Translations under genes and position numbers: made by a program
Shown: positions 7,352 through 12,670 of the stretch, in pieces
Layout: the number at the start of each line of letters is the position of its first letter
Numbering within the stretch: the stretch's first letter is position 1
From: a virus
IMG/VR virus record: IMGVR_UViG_3300010379_000015
Coordinates: 1-41,572 of that record
Reading direction: 5' to 3' (one strand)
DNA length: 41,572 bases
The notes under the pieces: generated by a model
The model's database searches: none
What the model saw: the letters and a program-made list of their open reading frames with translations, nothing else
Told to the model about the DNA's origin: nothing

Positions 7352-7425
7352 GAGGCTGTTGACGGTACTGGTTCTGTCCTCGCCCTTTCAAGGCGATTAT
7401 GCGGGTTCGATTCCCGTCAGCCTTA
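7352..7425 (+). tRNA. tRNA-Glu(TTC)
   Basis: Acceptor GAGGCTG/CAGCCTT, A73. Anticodon stem TCGCC/GGCGA with loop CTTTCAA. No CCA is encoded; the next tRNA starts 2 nt downstream. Confidence 0.88.
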
Positions 7426-7426
7426 C

Positions 7427-7500
7427 GCGGGATTGGTATATTGCTTGTGCCTTGGCCTTCCAAGCCGAAGAAAGGGGTTGAATTCCCCTATCCCGCTCCA
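7427..7500 (+). tRNA. tRNA-Gly(TCC)
   Basis: Acceptor GCGGGAT/ATCCCGC, T73, encoded CCA. Anticodon stem TTGGC/GCCGA with loop CTTCCAA; T-loop TTGAATT. Confidence 0.9.
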
Positions 7501-7603
7501 AGTTTTGTTGTAAGTGCCGTATTGAACACAGAGGCATTCGAGATGAGCGGTTTCTTCAAGTAGCAAACGAGTATTCAGGTTGTTTGTGGGGTAAAGTGTT
7601 TAA

Positions 7604-7675
7604 CGCCCGGTAGCAAAGTGGTAATGCGACGACCTGCAAAGTCGTTCATCGCCGGTTCGATTCCGGCTCGGGCGT
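7604..7675 (+). tRNA. tRNA-Cys(GCA)
   Basis: Acceptor CGCCCGG/TCGGGCG, discriminator U73 as expected for cysteine, loop CTGCAAA, T-arm GCCGG/CCGGC. No complete CCA is encoded (CCG) and the next tRNA starts 2 nt later. The 103 bases before this gene (7501-7603) show no gene. Confidence 0.87.
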
Positions 7676-7677
7676 CC

Positions 7678-7752
7678 GGGGCTATAGCTCAGAGGGAGAG
7701 CGGTTCGCTGGCAGCGAACAGGTCGGGATTTCAAAATTCCCTAGCTCCACCA
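7678..7752 (+). tRNA. tRNA-Ala(GGC)
   Basis: Acceptor GGGGCTA/TAGCTCC with G3:U70, encoded CCA; anticodon loop CTGGCAG. The body is identical to the tRNA at 10606 outside the anticodon arm, including a T-T mismatch closing the T-loop. Confidence 0.9.
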
Positions 7753-7755
7753 AAT

Positions 7756-7902
7756 TTTGATGAAGCAGTAATGCGAACCGGGCATGGGTGATGCATCACC
7801 AGCAGACCCGCTACTCAGCCGCTGTAACGAAGCACGGCTTTCATCAAGAACGACACTGCATGTCGTTAAATGGCAGCGTAAAGGGCACGACACGTCCACC
7901 AA
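7756..7902 (+). ncRNA. Unassigned structured RNA between tRNA-Ala and tRNA-Asp
   Basis: Not a tRNA and not coding. A closing helix, TTGATGAAGC with GCTTTCATCAA about 80 nt later, holds GGTGA/TCACC inside CGGG/CCCG, and GCCG/CGGC. An AACGAC/GTCGTT hairpin follows, and the segment ends in GTCCACCA 6 nt before tRNA-Asp. Function unknown; the folds are by eye. Confidence 0.4.
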
Positions 7903-7908
7903 GTTTTT

Positions 7909-7983
7909 GGAGATGTATCATAATGGTAATGAACCTCACTGTCGATGAGGGCTATACGGGTTCAACTCCCGCCGTCTCCGCCA
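7909..7983 (+). tRNA. tRNA-Asp(GTC)
   Basis: Acceptor GGAGATG/CGTCTCC, G73 as expected for aspartate, encoded CCA. Anticodon stem CCTCA/TGAGG with loop CTGTCGA. Confidence 0.92.
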
Positions 7984-7997
7984 GTTTCTCGACTATT

Positions 7998-8038
7998 GAA
8001 CCTTTAGTAGGTACTAAATTCAGACCAACTAAAGGTTC
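7998..8038 (+). promoter_or_regulatory. Leader hairpin of the gene at 8041, with a competing fold
   Basis: An 11-bp perfect stem, GAACCTTTAGT (7998-8008) with ACTAAAGGTTC (8028-8038), buries the AAAGG ribosome-binding site two bases before the ATG. The loop holds a second ACTAAA (8013-8018) that can pair with TTTAGT (8003-8008) of the same left arm, which would free the site. Confidence 0.65.
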
Positions 8039-8040
8039 AA

Positions 8041-8667
8041 ATGGAAAAGAAACTGGAAGCACAAAGACTAGCAATTGGGTTGCGTAGTCAAGGAAAGTCA
8101 GTTAAGGCTATCGCAAAGGAGTTGAGTGTCTCTCCCGGCTCTATTAGTATTTGGGTTCGCGGGGTTCAGTTGACCACGGAGCAGCGCGGGATATTAAGGA
8201 GTCAACCTCGTCAACGCACGCTGTCCTCCAAGAAGATGAGCCGCATGGGGAATGAATCAAAATACCATAAGCGGGTTGCACACGAGGAGTTGACGAGAGA
8301 GCGGAAAGCACGAATAGCAGAAGCTGCGATTCTTTTTAGGTTGGCGTTGCATGATTTGATTGCCTACAGTTCGCCTTTTGATGGTGACAAGACTGATTGG
8401 CTTGTTGAAAATTCTCAAGGGCATTTGTTGAAGGTCCAAGTACGGTGGACAAAAGGTAATAAGCAAGGACTACCGAATATACCTCTGCGGTGTTCTGATG
8501 GTAGAAAGCACCAAAGGCGGTACAATGACAATGAATTGGATTTCATGGTCGGATATGACTTGTACACGGACACGGCGTACGTAATGAGTCGGGATGAGTT
8601 GAAGGGATACAAAGCTGCCATCTCTATCCAAGAGGAATTTGCGGAGGCTTGGGGTAAATTACAATGA
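8041..8667 (+). CDS. HTH plus PD-(D/E)XK homing endonuclease
   Basis: 208 aa. An N-terminal resolvase-like helix-turn-helix (KSVKAIAKELSVSPGSISIW, about 19-38) is followed by a basic linker and a nuclease core with KTDWLVE, then LLKVQVRW (the D...QVK/R pattern) and NELDFMVGYDLYTDTAYVM. This matches the PD-(D/E)XK homing family related to cyanobacterial I-Ssp6803I. A second member is at 12063 and shares the layout but little sequence. It starts 57 bp after tRNA-Asp, behind a ribosome-binding-site hairpin, and its stop overlaps the next start (ATGA). Confidence 0.8.
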   Translation: MEKKLEAQRLAIGLRSQGKSVKAIAKELSVSPGSISIWVRGVQLTTEQRGILRSQPRQRTLSSKKMSRMGNESKYHKRVAHEELTRERKARIAEAAILFRLALHDLIAYSSPFDGDKTDWLVENSQGHLLKVQVRWTKGNKQGLPNIPLRCSDGRKHQRRYNDNELDFMVGYDLYTDTAYVMSRDELKGYKAAISIQEEFAEAWGKLQ

Positions 8668-8885
8668 AAATTCATTTCGATGCAGACATGAAGAGTGTAC
8701 ACACCCGACTGGCCGGTACCCACATGCGGAAGAGGGGACTTGAGAATCTCCGCCGTCTGCTACAGGATGAACCCCCTCTTCCTTATCCTAAGCATGAGTA
8801 CGTGCAAGAGGTTGGTTGTGGTATCGGTTTTTGTGAAGTATGCCATAGCGATGACATCAATGATGGCAATCATTTACACCCGTAG
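8664..8885 (+). CDS. Small hypothetical protein, 73 aa, ending inside tRNA-Val
   Basis: Coupled to the endonuclease by an ATGA overlap. The protein is His/Cys-containing, with CGIGFCEVCHSDD near the end, a possible metal site. Its last codons and TAG stop lie in the first 10 nt of tRNA-Val(GAC), so the tRNA sequence supplies the stop. No family recognised; it may be a passenger of the homing cassette. Confidence 0.55.
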   Translation: MKIHFDADMKSVHTRLAGTHMRKRGLENLRRLLQDEPPLPYPKHEYVQEVGCGIGFCEVCHSDDINDGNHLHP

Positions 8886-8950
8886 CTCAGTGATAGAGCG
8901 TCTCCTTGACGTGGAGAGGGTCGGGGGTTTAAATCCCTCCGGGTGTACCA
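8876..8950 (+). tRNA. tRNA-Val(GAC)
   Basis: Acceptor ACACCCG/CGGGTGT, A73, encoded CCA. Anticodon stem TCTCC/GGAGA with loop TTGACGT. Confidence 0.9.
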
Positions 8951-8964
8951 AGTTTGTTGAATCG

Positions 8965-9035
8965 GGGCACGTCGTCTAGGGGTCTAGGACGCCCCTCATC
9001 CGAGGGGAAACGTGAGTTCGAATCTGCCGTGTCCA
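8965..9035 (+). tRNA. Degenerate tRNA-like gene (in register, anticodon TCC)
   Basis: Acceptor GGGCACG/CGTGTCC and a Glu/Asp-type D-arm (GTCT...AGGAC) are intact. The anticodon arm instead forms a 6-bp CCCCTC/GAGGGG stem with a 4-nt loop. In standard register the loop is CATCCGA, lacking U33. The T-stem has two mismatches and no CCA is encoded. It is probably a decaying tRNA; its identity is uncertain. Confidence 0.45.
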
Positions 9036-9056
9036 CACGACGGTTCAACAGATGCA

Positions 9057-9111
9057 GGGAGCGGAGAGGATTTGTTCTCGTTCGTGCGAAGTACGTAGAA
9101 TCGCCGCTCCC
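9057..9111 (+). other. Compact structured element between tRNAs
   Basis: GGGAGCGG (9057-9064) pairs perfectly with CCGCTCCC (9104-9111), enclosing GAGA/TCTC and TTCG/CGAA hairpins. At 55 nt it is too short for a tRNA and has no T-loop motif. Confidence 0.35.
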
Positions 9112-9120
9112 AAAAGTTTT

Positions 9121-9196
9121 GGGGCTAGGGACTGCCGGGGGTGGTCGTCTCATTCGCAATGAGAATAACAGCGGGGTTCAAGCCCCCGTGGCTCCA
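9121..9196 (+). tRNA. tRNA-Ala(CGC)
   Basis: Acceptor GGGGCTA/TGGCTCC with G3:U70, A73. Anticodon stem TCTCA/TGAGA with loop TTCGCAA; T-arm CGGGG/CCCCG. CCA is not encoded (CAT). Confidence 0.87.
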
Positions 9197-9205
9197 CATT
9201 CGTGA

Positions 9206-9235
9206 CTATCAGTATCTAAGTAGGGGTACTGATAG
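9206..9235 (+). promoter_or_regulatory. Leader hairpin of the GIY-YIG gene at 9240
   Basis: CTATCAGTA (9206-9214) pairs with TACTGATAG (9227-9235). The loop TCTAAGTAGGGG contains the AGGGG ribosome-binding site. Confidence 0.6.
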
Positions 9236-9239
9236 GTTC

Positions 9240-9851
9240 ATGACATACTACACGGTTTACAAAACCGTTAACCTGCTCAACGGTAAGTTCTACTTTGGGG
9301 TTCACAAAACGAAAGCCCCTGATGATGCATACCTTGGTTCCGGTACATACATCAAACGAGCCGTTGCCAAATATGGGGAACAAAACTTCCGCAAGGAAGT
9401 CCTGTTCATCTACCTCGATGCTGAGTCAGCATTTGGCAAAGAGGATGAGTTGATTCAATGCTGGCGAGGTCATCCTCTTTGTATGAATTTGAGGAAAGGT
9501 GGTTCAGGCGGGTTTGATTGGATTAACAAGTCGGTGGACATGGTGGCGAGAAACACAAAAGTGTCTCAAAAGCGGCTTGAGAAATTGAAGAGCAACCCTG
9601 AGTTTCGAGAACGATACAACAAGGCTATGCACAGGGATAGAAAAGGGAAGGGGTTTAACGGTGAGCCCTGTGACCATCGTGGTAGAACCCGGCCAGCAAC
9701 GACCCGAGAAAGGATGTCCAATAGTGCAAAGGGAGAGAGAAACTCTCAATTCGGAACCTGTTGGATTGTTAACTTGCGAGGGAGTAGTAAGAAGGTATCT
9801 AAACAAGAGTTGGATACGTGGTTATCACGAGGATGGACACGAGGAAGATGA
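9240..9851 (+). CDS. GIY-YIG homing endonuclease (divergent subgroup)
   Basis: 203 aa; the start at 9240 follows the hairpin leader. The nuclease domain has YKTVNLLNGKFYFGVHKT in place of the classical GIY/YIG pair, then GSGTYIKRAVAKYGEQNF and EDELIQ with the catalytic glutamate. The C-terminal half is basic, with helices resembling NUMOD3 (RPATTRERMSNSAKGERNS). It lies between tRNA-Ala(CGC) and an opposing HNH gene, and its stop overlaps the next ATG (ATGA). Confidence 0.85.
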   Translation: MTYYTVYKTVNLLNGKFYFGVHKTKAPDDAYLGSGTYIKRAVAKYGEQNFRKEVLFIYLDAESAFGKEDELIQCWRGHPLCMNLRKGGSGGFDWINKSVDMVARNTKVSQKRLEKLKSNPEFRERYNKAMHRDRKGKGFNGEPCDHRGRTRPATTRERMSNSAKGERNSQFGTCWIVNLRGSSKKVSKQELDTWLSRGWTRGR

Positions 9852-10024
9852 AGATTAACACGGTTTGTGCTACAGATGTTTGTGTGGGTGAGTGTATCTG
9901 CAAACCGTGGACTGAATGTTTGGAAGAATCGGACACTTGTTGGAAGTGCTTAGAGTGTGGGGTCTCGCTGAGTGATGAAGATGACCCGGATTTGTGTTAC
10001 AAGTGTAAGTTGTTATTCCCATAG
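9848..10024 (+). CDS. Cys-rich small protein, 58 aa
   Basis: The start at 9848 has GAGGAAG immediately upstream and overlaps the preceding stop. Eleven cysteines in CxxxC and CxxC pairs (VCATDVCVGECIC, CWKCLECG, CYKC) suggest a zinc-binding fold. The 3' end overlaps the convergent HNH gene by 28 bp. No family recognised. Confidence 0.6.
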   Translation: MKINTVCATDVCVGECICKPWTECLEESDTCWKCLECGVSLSDEDDPDLCYKCKLLFP

Positions 10025-10563
10025 ATGCCATCATGTGCTAAGAAGTGTTCTTCTTCATGACATCTTGGACAGAGAATTTCAAGATTTTCAGGCTTACCGT
10101 TTTTTCGATTGCGGTCGATATGGTGAACTCTGAGAACAGGGATGTAGCGGTCATACCCACAACGGTTACATCTATGTGGGTGGTGCTCGAAGGCAGTCTT
10201 TCGGTAGGTGTATAGGTCTCCTCCTGTCCCGTAGTGGTCAGGGCGAATTTTAGGGCAATTACCCTGTAGGCTTTGAGAGGTTTCTTTACATTTACGAGAG
10301 CAGAAGAAAACCTGATGGCGACTGTTTTTTAAATCGCTGATAGCTCTTGTGGTTTTTGTCCCACAGTTGTAACAGGCAATCTCTACTCTACTTTTTTTGT
10401 GCTTCATAGCGGATGCACATTTACGAGAGCAGCATAGTTGGGCGTCCAGCCGGTGTTTGGGTACGAAGAACTCTGAGTTACATTGGCTACAGAGTTTGGA
10501 ATACAGGTTTCTAGGTTTCCCATCATACTCTGTGGAGACGATGGCTGTTGCAATGTGAGTCAT
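9997..10563 (-). CDS. HNH homing endonuclease with zinc fingers
   Basis: 188 aa from the ATG at 10563, chosen because a ribosome-binding-site hairpin lies directly upstream. The N-terminal part has repeated Cys pairs (CSQC, CCSRKC, CYNC, FCSRKC). The C-terminal HNH reads CNRCGYD, then VLRVHHIDRNRKNGKPENLEIL with HHID catalytic and N in PENL, then CPRCHEEEH. It resembles the HNH at 6220 in architecture, on the minus strand between tRNA genes. Confidence 0.9.
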   Translation of the reverse strand: MTHIATAIVSTEYDGKPRNLYSKLCSQCNSEFFVPKHRLDAQLCCSRKCASAMKHKKSRVEIACYNCGTKTTRAISDLKNSRHQVFFCSRKCKETSQSLQGNCPKIRPDHYGTGGDLYTYRKTAFEHHPHRCNRCGYDRYIPVLRVHHIDRNRKNGKPENLEILCPRCHEEEHFLAHDGIYGNNNLHL

Positions 10564-10568
10564 TTTAA

Positions 10569-10592
10569 ATCCACCTTTAACTAGGGGTGGAT
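10569..10592 (-). promoter_or_regulatory. Leader hairpin of the HNH gene ending at 10563
   Basis: On the minus strand ATCCACC pairs with GGTGGAT around CCTAGTTAAA. The AAAGG ribosome-binding site spans lo​op and 3' arm, about 6 nt from the ATG. Confidence 0.55.
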
Positions 10593-10605
10593 AGTTGAAA
10601 AGTTT

Positions 10606-10680
10606 GGGGCTATAGCTCAGAGGGAGAGCATCGCATTTGCAATGCGAGGGTCGGGATTTCAAAATTCCCTAGCTCCACCA
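10606..10680 (+). tRNA. tRNA-Ala(TGC), copy 2
   Basis: Acceptor GGGGCTA/TAGCTCC with G3:U70, encoded CCA. Anticodon stem TCGCA/TGCGA with loop TTTGCAA. It is identical to the 7678 tRNA except in and around the anticodon arm. Confidence 0.9.
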
Positions 10681-10682
10681 AA

Positions 10683-10889
10683 TTTAACTGCGGTGATTTA
10701 TAGGCAGCAATAACCTATACCCATGGTACCGAAAGGGAGAGTAGGGGTCACCAAGATAGCTCTAGCGAAAGTTGCTTCCCTAACCATGACCTTGGTGGGT
10801 GGCTAGTAGGGTGAAGACGGACGCAGTTAATAGTTTACGCCGAGTAAGGGAAATCCCGTGGCGGATAACCACGCCCCCTCGGCTCCAGT
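10683..10889 (+). ncRNA. Unassigned structured RNA region between tRNA-Ala and tRNA-Glu
   Basis: No credible gene. TTAACTGCG (from 10683) pairs perfectly with CGCAGTTAA (about 10819-10827), enclosing TATAGG/CCTATA and other hairpins. A second unit follows from about 10841, with GCCGAG/CTCGGC closing GGGAAATCCC and CGTGG/CCACG (7-nt loop), and it ends in TCCA like a tRNA 3' end. Function unknown. Confidence 0.4.
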
Positions 10890-10898
10890 TTGAAATGT

Positions 10899-10975
10899 GG
10901 CCCTGCCGTCTATTTGGCTTGGATACCTCACTCTCAATGAGGAGATAACGGGTTCGAAACCCGTCAGGGCTACCA
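10899..10975 (+). tRNA. tRNA-Glu(CTC)
   Basis: Acceptor GGCCCTG/CAGGGCT, A73, encoded CCA. Anticodon stem CCTCA/TGAGG with loop CTCTCAA. Confidence 0.92.
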
Positions 10976-10983
10976 AATTTTAA

Positions 10984-11059
10984 CGCCGAGTGGCCGAGGC
11001 GTACCAGGCGCGTCCTTGCAACCGACGAGACAAGAGTTAAATCCTCTTCTCGGCGTCCA
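10984..11059 (+). tRNA. tRNA-Cys(GCA), copy 2
   Basis: Acceptor CGCCGAG/CTCGGCG, U73, encoded CCA, T-arm AAGAG/CTCTT. Loop TTGCAAC gives GCA if a C31-C39 mismatch is accepted. U73 supports cysteine. Confidence 0.7.
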
Positions 11060-11079
11060 AGCAATCGGTGGTAAGTTTT

Positions 11080-11156
11080 GCGGGTTGAAGGTTCCAGTTG
11101 GATTCCATGGATAGCCGCTGGCGTCAGAGCGTAGTTAATTCTATGCACCCGCTCCA
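11080..11156 (+). tRNA. Degenerate tRNA-like gene
   Basis: 77 nt with six good acceptor pairs (GCGGGT/ACCCGC), U73 and CCA. A T-arm CGTAG/CTATG carries a 6-nt loop TTAATT, as if C56 were deleted. D and anticodon arms pair poorly; by register the anticodon could be AGC (Ala). Probably a tRNA relic. Confidence 0.35.
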
Positions 11157-11164
11157 AAGTTCAC

Positions 11165-11241
11165 GGCCCTGTCTTCACTAATGGTCAGGTAGCTGCCCTT
11201 TCAAGGCAGAAATACGGGTTCGAGTCCCGTCAGGGCTACCA
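11165..11241 (+). tRNA. tRNA-Glu(TTC), copy 2
   Basis: Acceptor GGCCCTG/CAGGGCT, A73, encoded CCA. Anticodon stem CTGCC/GGCAG with loop CTTTCAA. It shares its acceptor with tRNA-Glu(CTC) at 10899. Confidence 0.92.
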
Positions 11242-11250
11242 GTTATGTTC

Positions 11251-11286
11251 TGTATCAAAACCCCCGATTCCGGGGGTTTTGATACA
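11251..11286 (+). terminator. Perfect 16-bp hairpin, likely bidirectional terminator
   Basis: 11251-11266 pairs without mismatch to 11271-11286 around ATTC. The GC core CCCCCG/CGGGGG is flanked by AAAA on the left and TTTT on the right, the form of a bidirectional Rho-independent terminator, here in the middle of the tRNA array. Confidence 0.7.
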
Positions 11287-11305
11287 CAAAGTTGCAGCGG
11301 TGTTT

Positions 11306-11379
11306 GGATACGGTTACTTCTTGGTTCAATCCCAAGTCTTCCCACAATGCGGGGAGACTGCCCACTGGGGGCAATATCC
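11306..11379 (+). other. tRNA parts in permuted order (3' half before 5' half)
   Basis: GGATA (11306-11310), then a consensus T-arm CTTGG-TTCAATC-CCAAG (11320-11336), then TCTTCCC and A44 as an acceptor 3' strand. After a 6-nt linker comes GGGGAGA (11351-11357), which pairs with all seven bases of TCTTCCC (one G-U). A D-like arm GCCC/GGGC and TATCC (11375-11379), complementary to GGATA, follow. No normal 5' half lies upstream. It may be a permuted tRNA, a relic, or chance. Confidence 0.4.
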
Positions 11380-11407
11380 CGTTCCTCTTGTTCCCTGCAA
11401 TGCTATT

Positions 11408-11460
11408 TGGTCAATAGTCGGACGTTGACTCCGATGAAATCAACACCTTGCTATTGACTA
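11408..11460 (+). other. Stem element abutting tRNA-Val(CAC)
   Basis: A 10-bp stem (GTCAATAG/CTATTGAC plus two outer pairs) encloses a TCGGA/TCCGA hairpin. It ends one base before tRNA-Val. There is no gene between 11242 and 11461; this stem, the terminator and the permuted tRNA-like segment are all I see there. Confidence 0.35.
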
Positions 11461-11461
11461 T

Positions 11462-11536
11462 GCGCTCTTAACTCAGGGGTAGAGTGCTTCCTTCACACGG
11501 AAGATGCCGGGGGTTCAAATCCCTCAGGGCGCACCA
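11462..11536 (+). tRNA. tRNA-Val(CAC)
   Basis: Acceptor GCGCTCT/AGGGCGC, A73, encoded CCA. Anticodon stem CTTCC/GGAAG with loop TTCACAC. Confidence 0.92.
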
Positions 11537-11546
11537 ACACAGTTTC

Positions 11547-11622
11547 GGCGTTGCCGTCTATCGGTTTGGACCTCTGACTTTCACTCAGATGATGGAGGGT
11601 TCGACTCTCGTCAACGCCACCA
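11547..11622 (+). tRNA. tRNA-Glu(TTC), copy 3
   Basis: Acceptor GGCGTTG/CAACGCC, A73, encoded CCA. Anticodon stem TCTGA/TCAGA with loop CTTTCAC. One A-G mismatch in the T-stem. Confidence 0.88.
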
Positions 11623-11946
11623 AGTTGCAGCTTTCGGGTAGCTCCCGAGTGTAGTCTCCGGTTATGCATGGTCTCGCGAGAGTGCAAACCACATGGCAAC
11701 TACGGGGTGACTTTAAGCCACCGGGCCGCTACCAACTATGGTAAACTAGAAGTGTACCTGTACGGGGAGGTTGGCTTAAGGGCAGCTTTCCTTTAAAGAG
11801 TGAACCGTGTGGACGGGGGTACCTGATACCACAACTCGGCACATGGCCTGAAGTCAGATAGAGTCGCGACCGTCTGGCTATCTAGGTTGCATCTGCCGGG
11901 TAGGGTTCTTTGGCGTAGCAGCACACCCGACAGGACAGATGTGTAA
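11623..11946 (+). ncRNA. Unassigned structured non-coding region, 324 nt
   Basis: No supportable gene. Visible folds: AGTTGC/GCAACT closing 11623-11701 with TCGGG/CCCGA and GGTT-TGCA/TGCA-AACC hairpins inside; TTAAGCCA/TGGCTTAA closing 11713-11779; CCGT/ACGG and GGTA/TACC hairpins; CATCTG/CAGATG with CGGGT/ACCCG closing 11890-11941, which ends 5 nt before tRNA-Gly. It fills exactly the space between two tRNAs and could be one excised RNA or several. Confidence 0.4.
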
Positions 11947-12023
11947 GCGGATGTAGTTCAGCCCGGTAGAACGCGACCTTCCCAAGGTCGATGTCGTGGG
12001 TTCAAATCCCACCATCCGCTCCA
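11947..12023 (+). tRNA. tRNA-Gly(CCC)
   Basis: Acceptor GCGGATG/CATCCGC, T73, encoded CCA. Anticodon stem CGACC/GGTCG with loop TTCCCAA. Confidence 0.92.
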
Positions 12024-12033
12024 GAAAAATGAA

Positions 12034-12062
12034 TATCGAACCCATCATTAGAGGGTTCGATA
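12034..12062 (+). promoter_or_regulatory. Leader hairpin of the gene at 12063
   Basis: A 10-bp perfect stem TATCGAACCC (12034-12043) / GGGTTCGATA (12053-12062) with loop ATCATTAGA ends directly at the ATG. The GAGGG ribosome-binding site straddles loop and stem. Confidence 0.65.
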
Positions 12063-12665
12063 ATGGCAAAACCAGAACAAAAAGCAGAAGCAGTAAGACT
12101 CAGAACAGAGGAGAGGCTTTCGTTGGAAGCCATCTCTCAACGACTAGGTGTATCACAATCCAGTTGTAGCTATTGGTTAAGGAGTCTACCTTTAACCAAG
12201 GAAGAAATTGGTGAGCGTAATAGACGACATAACAAACCGTCTTCATTGCCTCCTTTTGTGAACCCATGCACTCAGAATACAGATGGCAAGGGAACTATTG
12301 CCCTGATGCAATTCCTTCTCAGGGCCTCTGAGAAAGGAGTCACAACCTCCCTCCCCACCCAACCTGTGCGTTACGATGTTGTGATTGATGACAATGGTCT
12401 CCACCGCGTTCAAGTAAAGTACGCAGGTCAAGCGAAGAGTGGGGGGTTCACTGTTAGGGTCAGTTCTGTCGGTCATAGCAAGAAGCATAAAAAGTACACT
12501 CCTGAACAGATTGACTATATTGCGGCGTATGCTCCTGTGACGGGTAGGATTTACCTTTTACCCGCAAGTGTGTGGGAGGGAAAAACTACTGTTTGTTTGA
12601 GATATGCTGCCGCGAGGAATAATCAAAAACAGAAGTGCCTGAACGCCGCAGAGTACGAGTATTAG
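12063..12665 (+). CDS. HTH plus PD-(D/E)XK homing endonuclease, second member
   Basis: 200 aa. An N-terminal helix-turn-helix (LSLEAISQRLGVSQSSCSYW) precedes a nuclease core with RYDVVID, LHRVQVKYA and YTPEQIDYIAAYAPVTGRIYLLP, the same D...QVK scheme as the protein at 8041. Like it, the gene sits 3' of an intact tRNA, here tRNA-Gly(CCC), behind a ribosome-binding-site hairpin, and is followed by a small passenger gene. Beyond that lies only the 3' part of a tRNA. Confidence 0.8.
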   Translation: MAKPEQKAEAVRLRTEERLSLEAISQRLGVSQSSCSYWLRSLPLTKEEIGERNRRHNKPSSLPPFVNPCTQNTDGKGTIALMQFLLRASEKGVTTSLPTQPVRYDVVIDDNGLHRVQVKYAGQAKSGGFTVRVSSVGHSKKHKKYTPEQIDYIAAYAPVTGRIYLLPASVWEGKTTVCLRYAAARNNQKQKCLNAAEYEY

Positions 12666-12670
12666 GTGAT

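Noticed and set aside
7756-7902. Possible tmRNA or intron-containing tRNA
   Set aside because: No T-loop motif, no alanine acceptor, no tag-like frame; the CCA-like end alone is not enough.
7788-8087. 99-aa plus-strand open frame
   Set aside because: Covers tRNA-Asp and the leader hairpin of the 8041 gene.
10780-11157. 125-aa minus-strand open frame
   Set aside because: Runs through tRNA-Glu and tRNA-Cys; not compatible with real coding.
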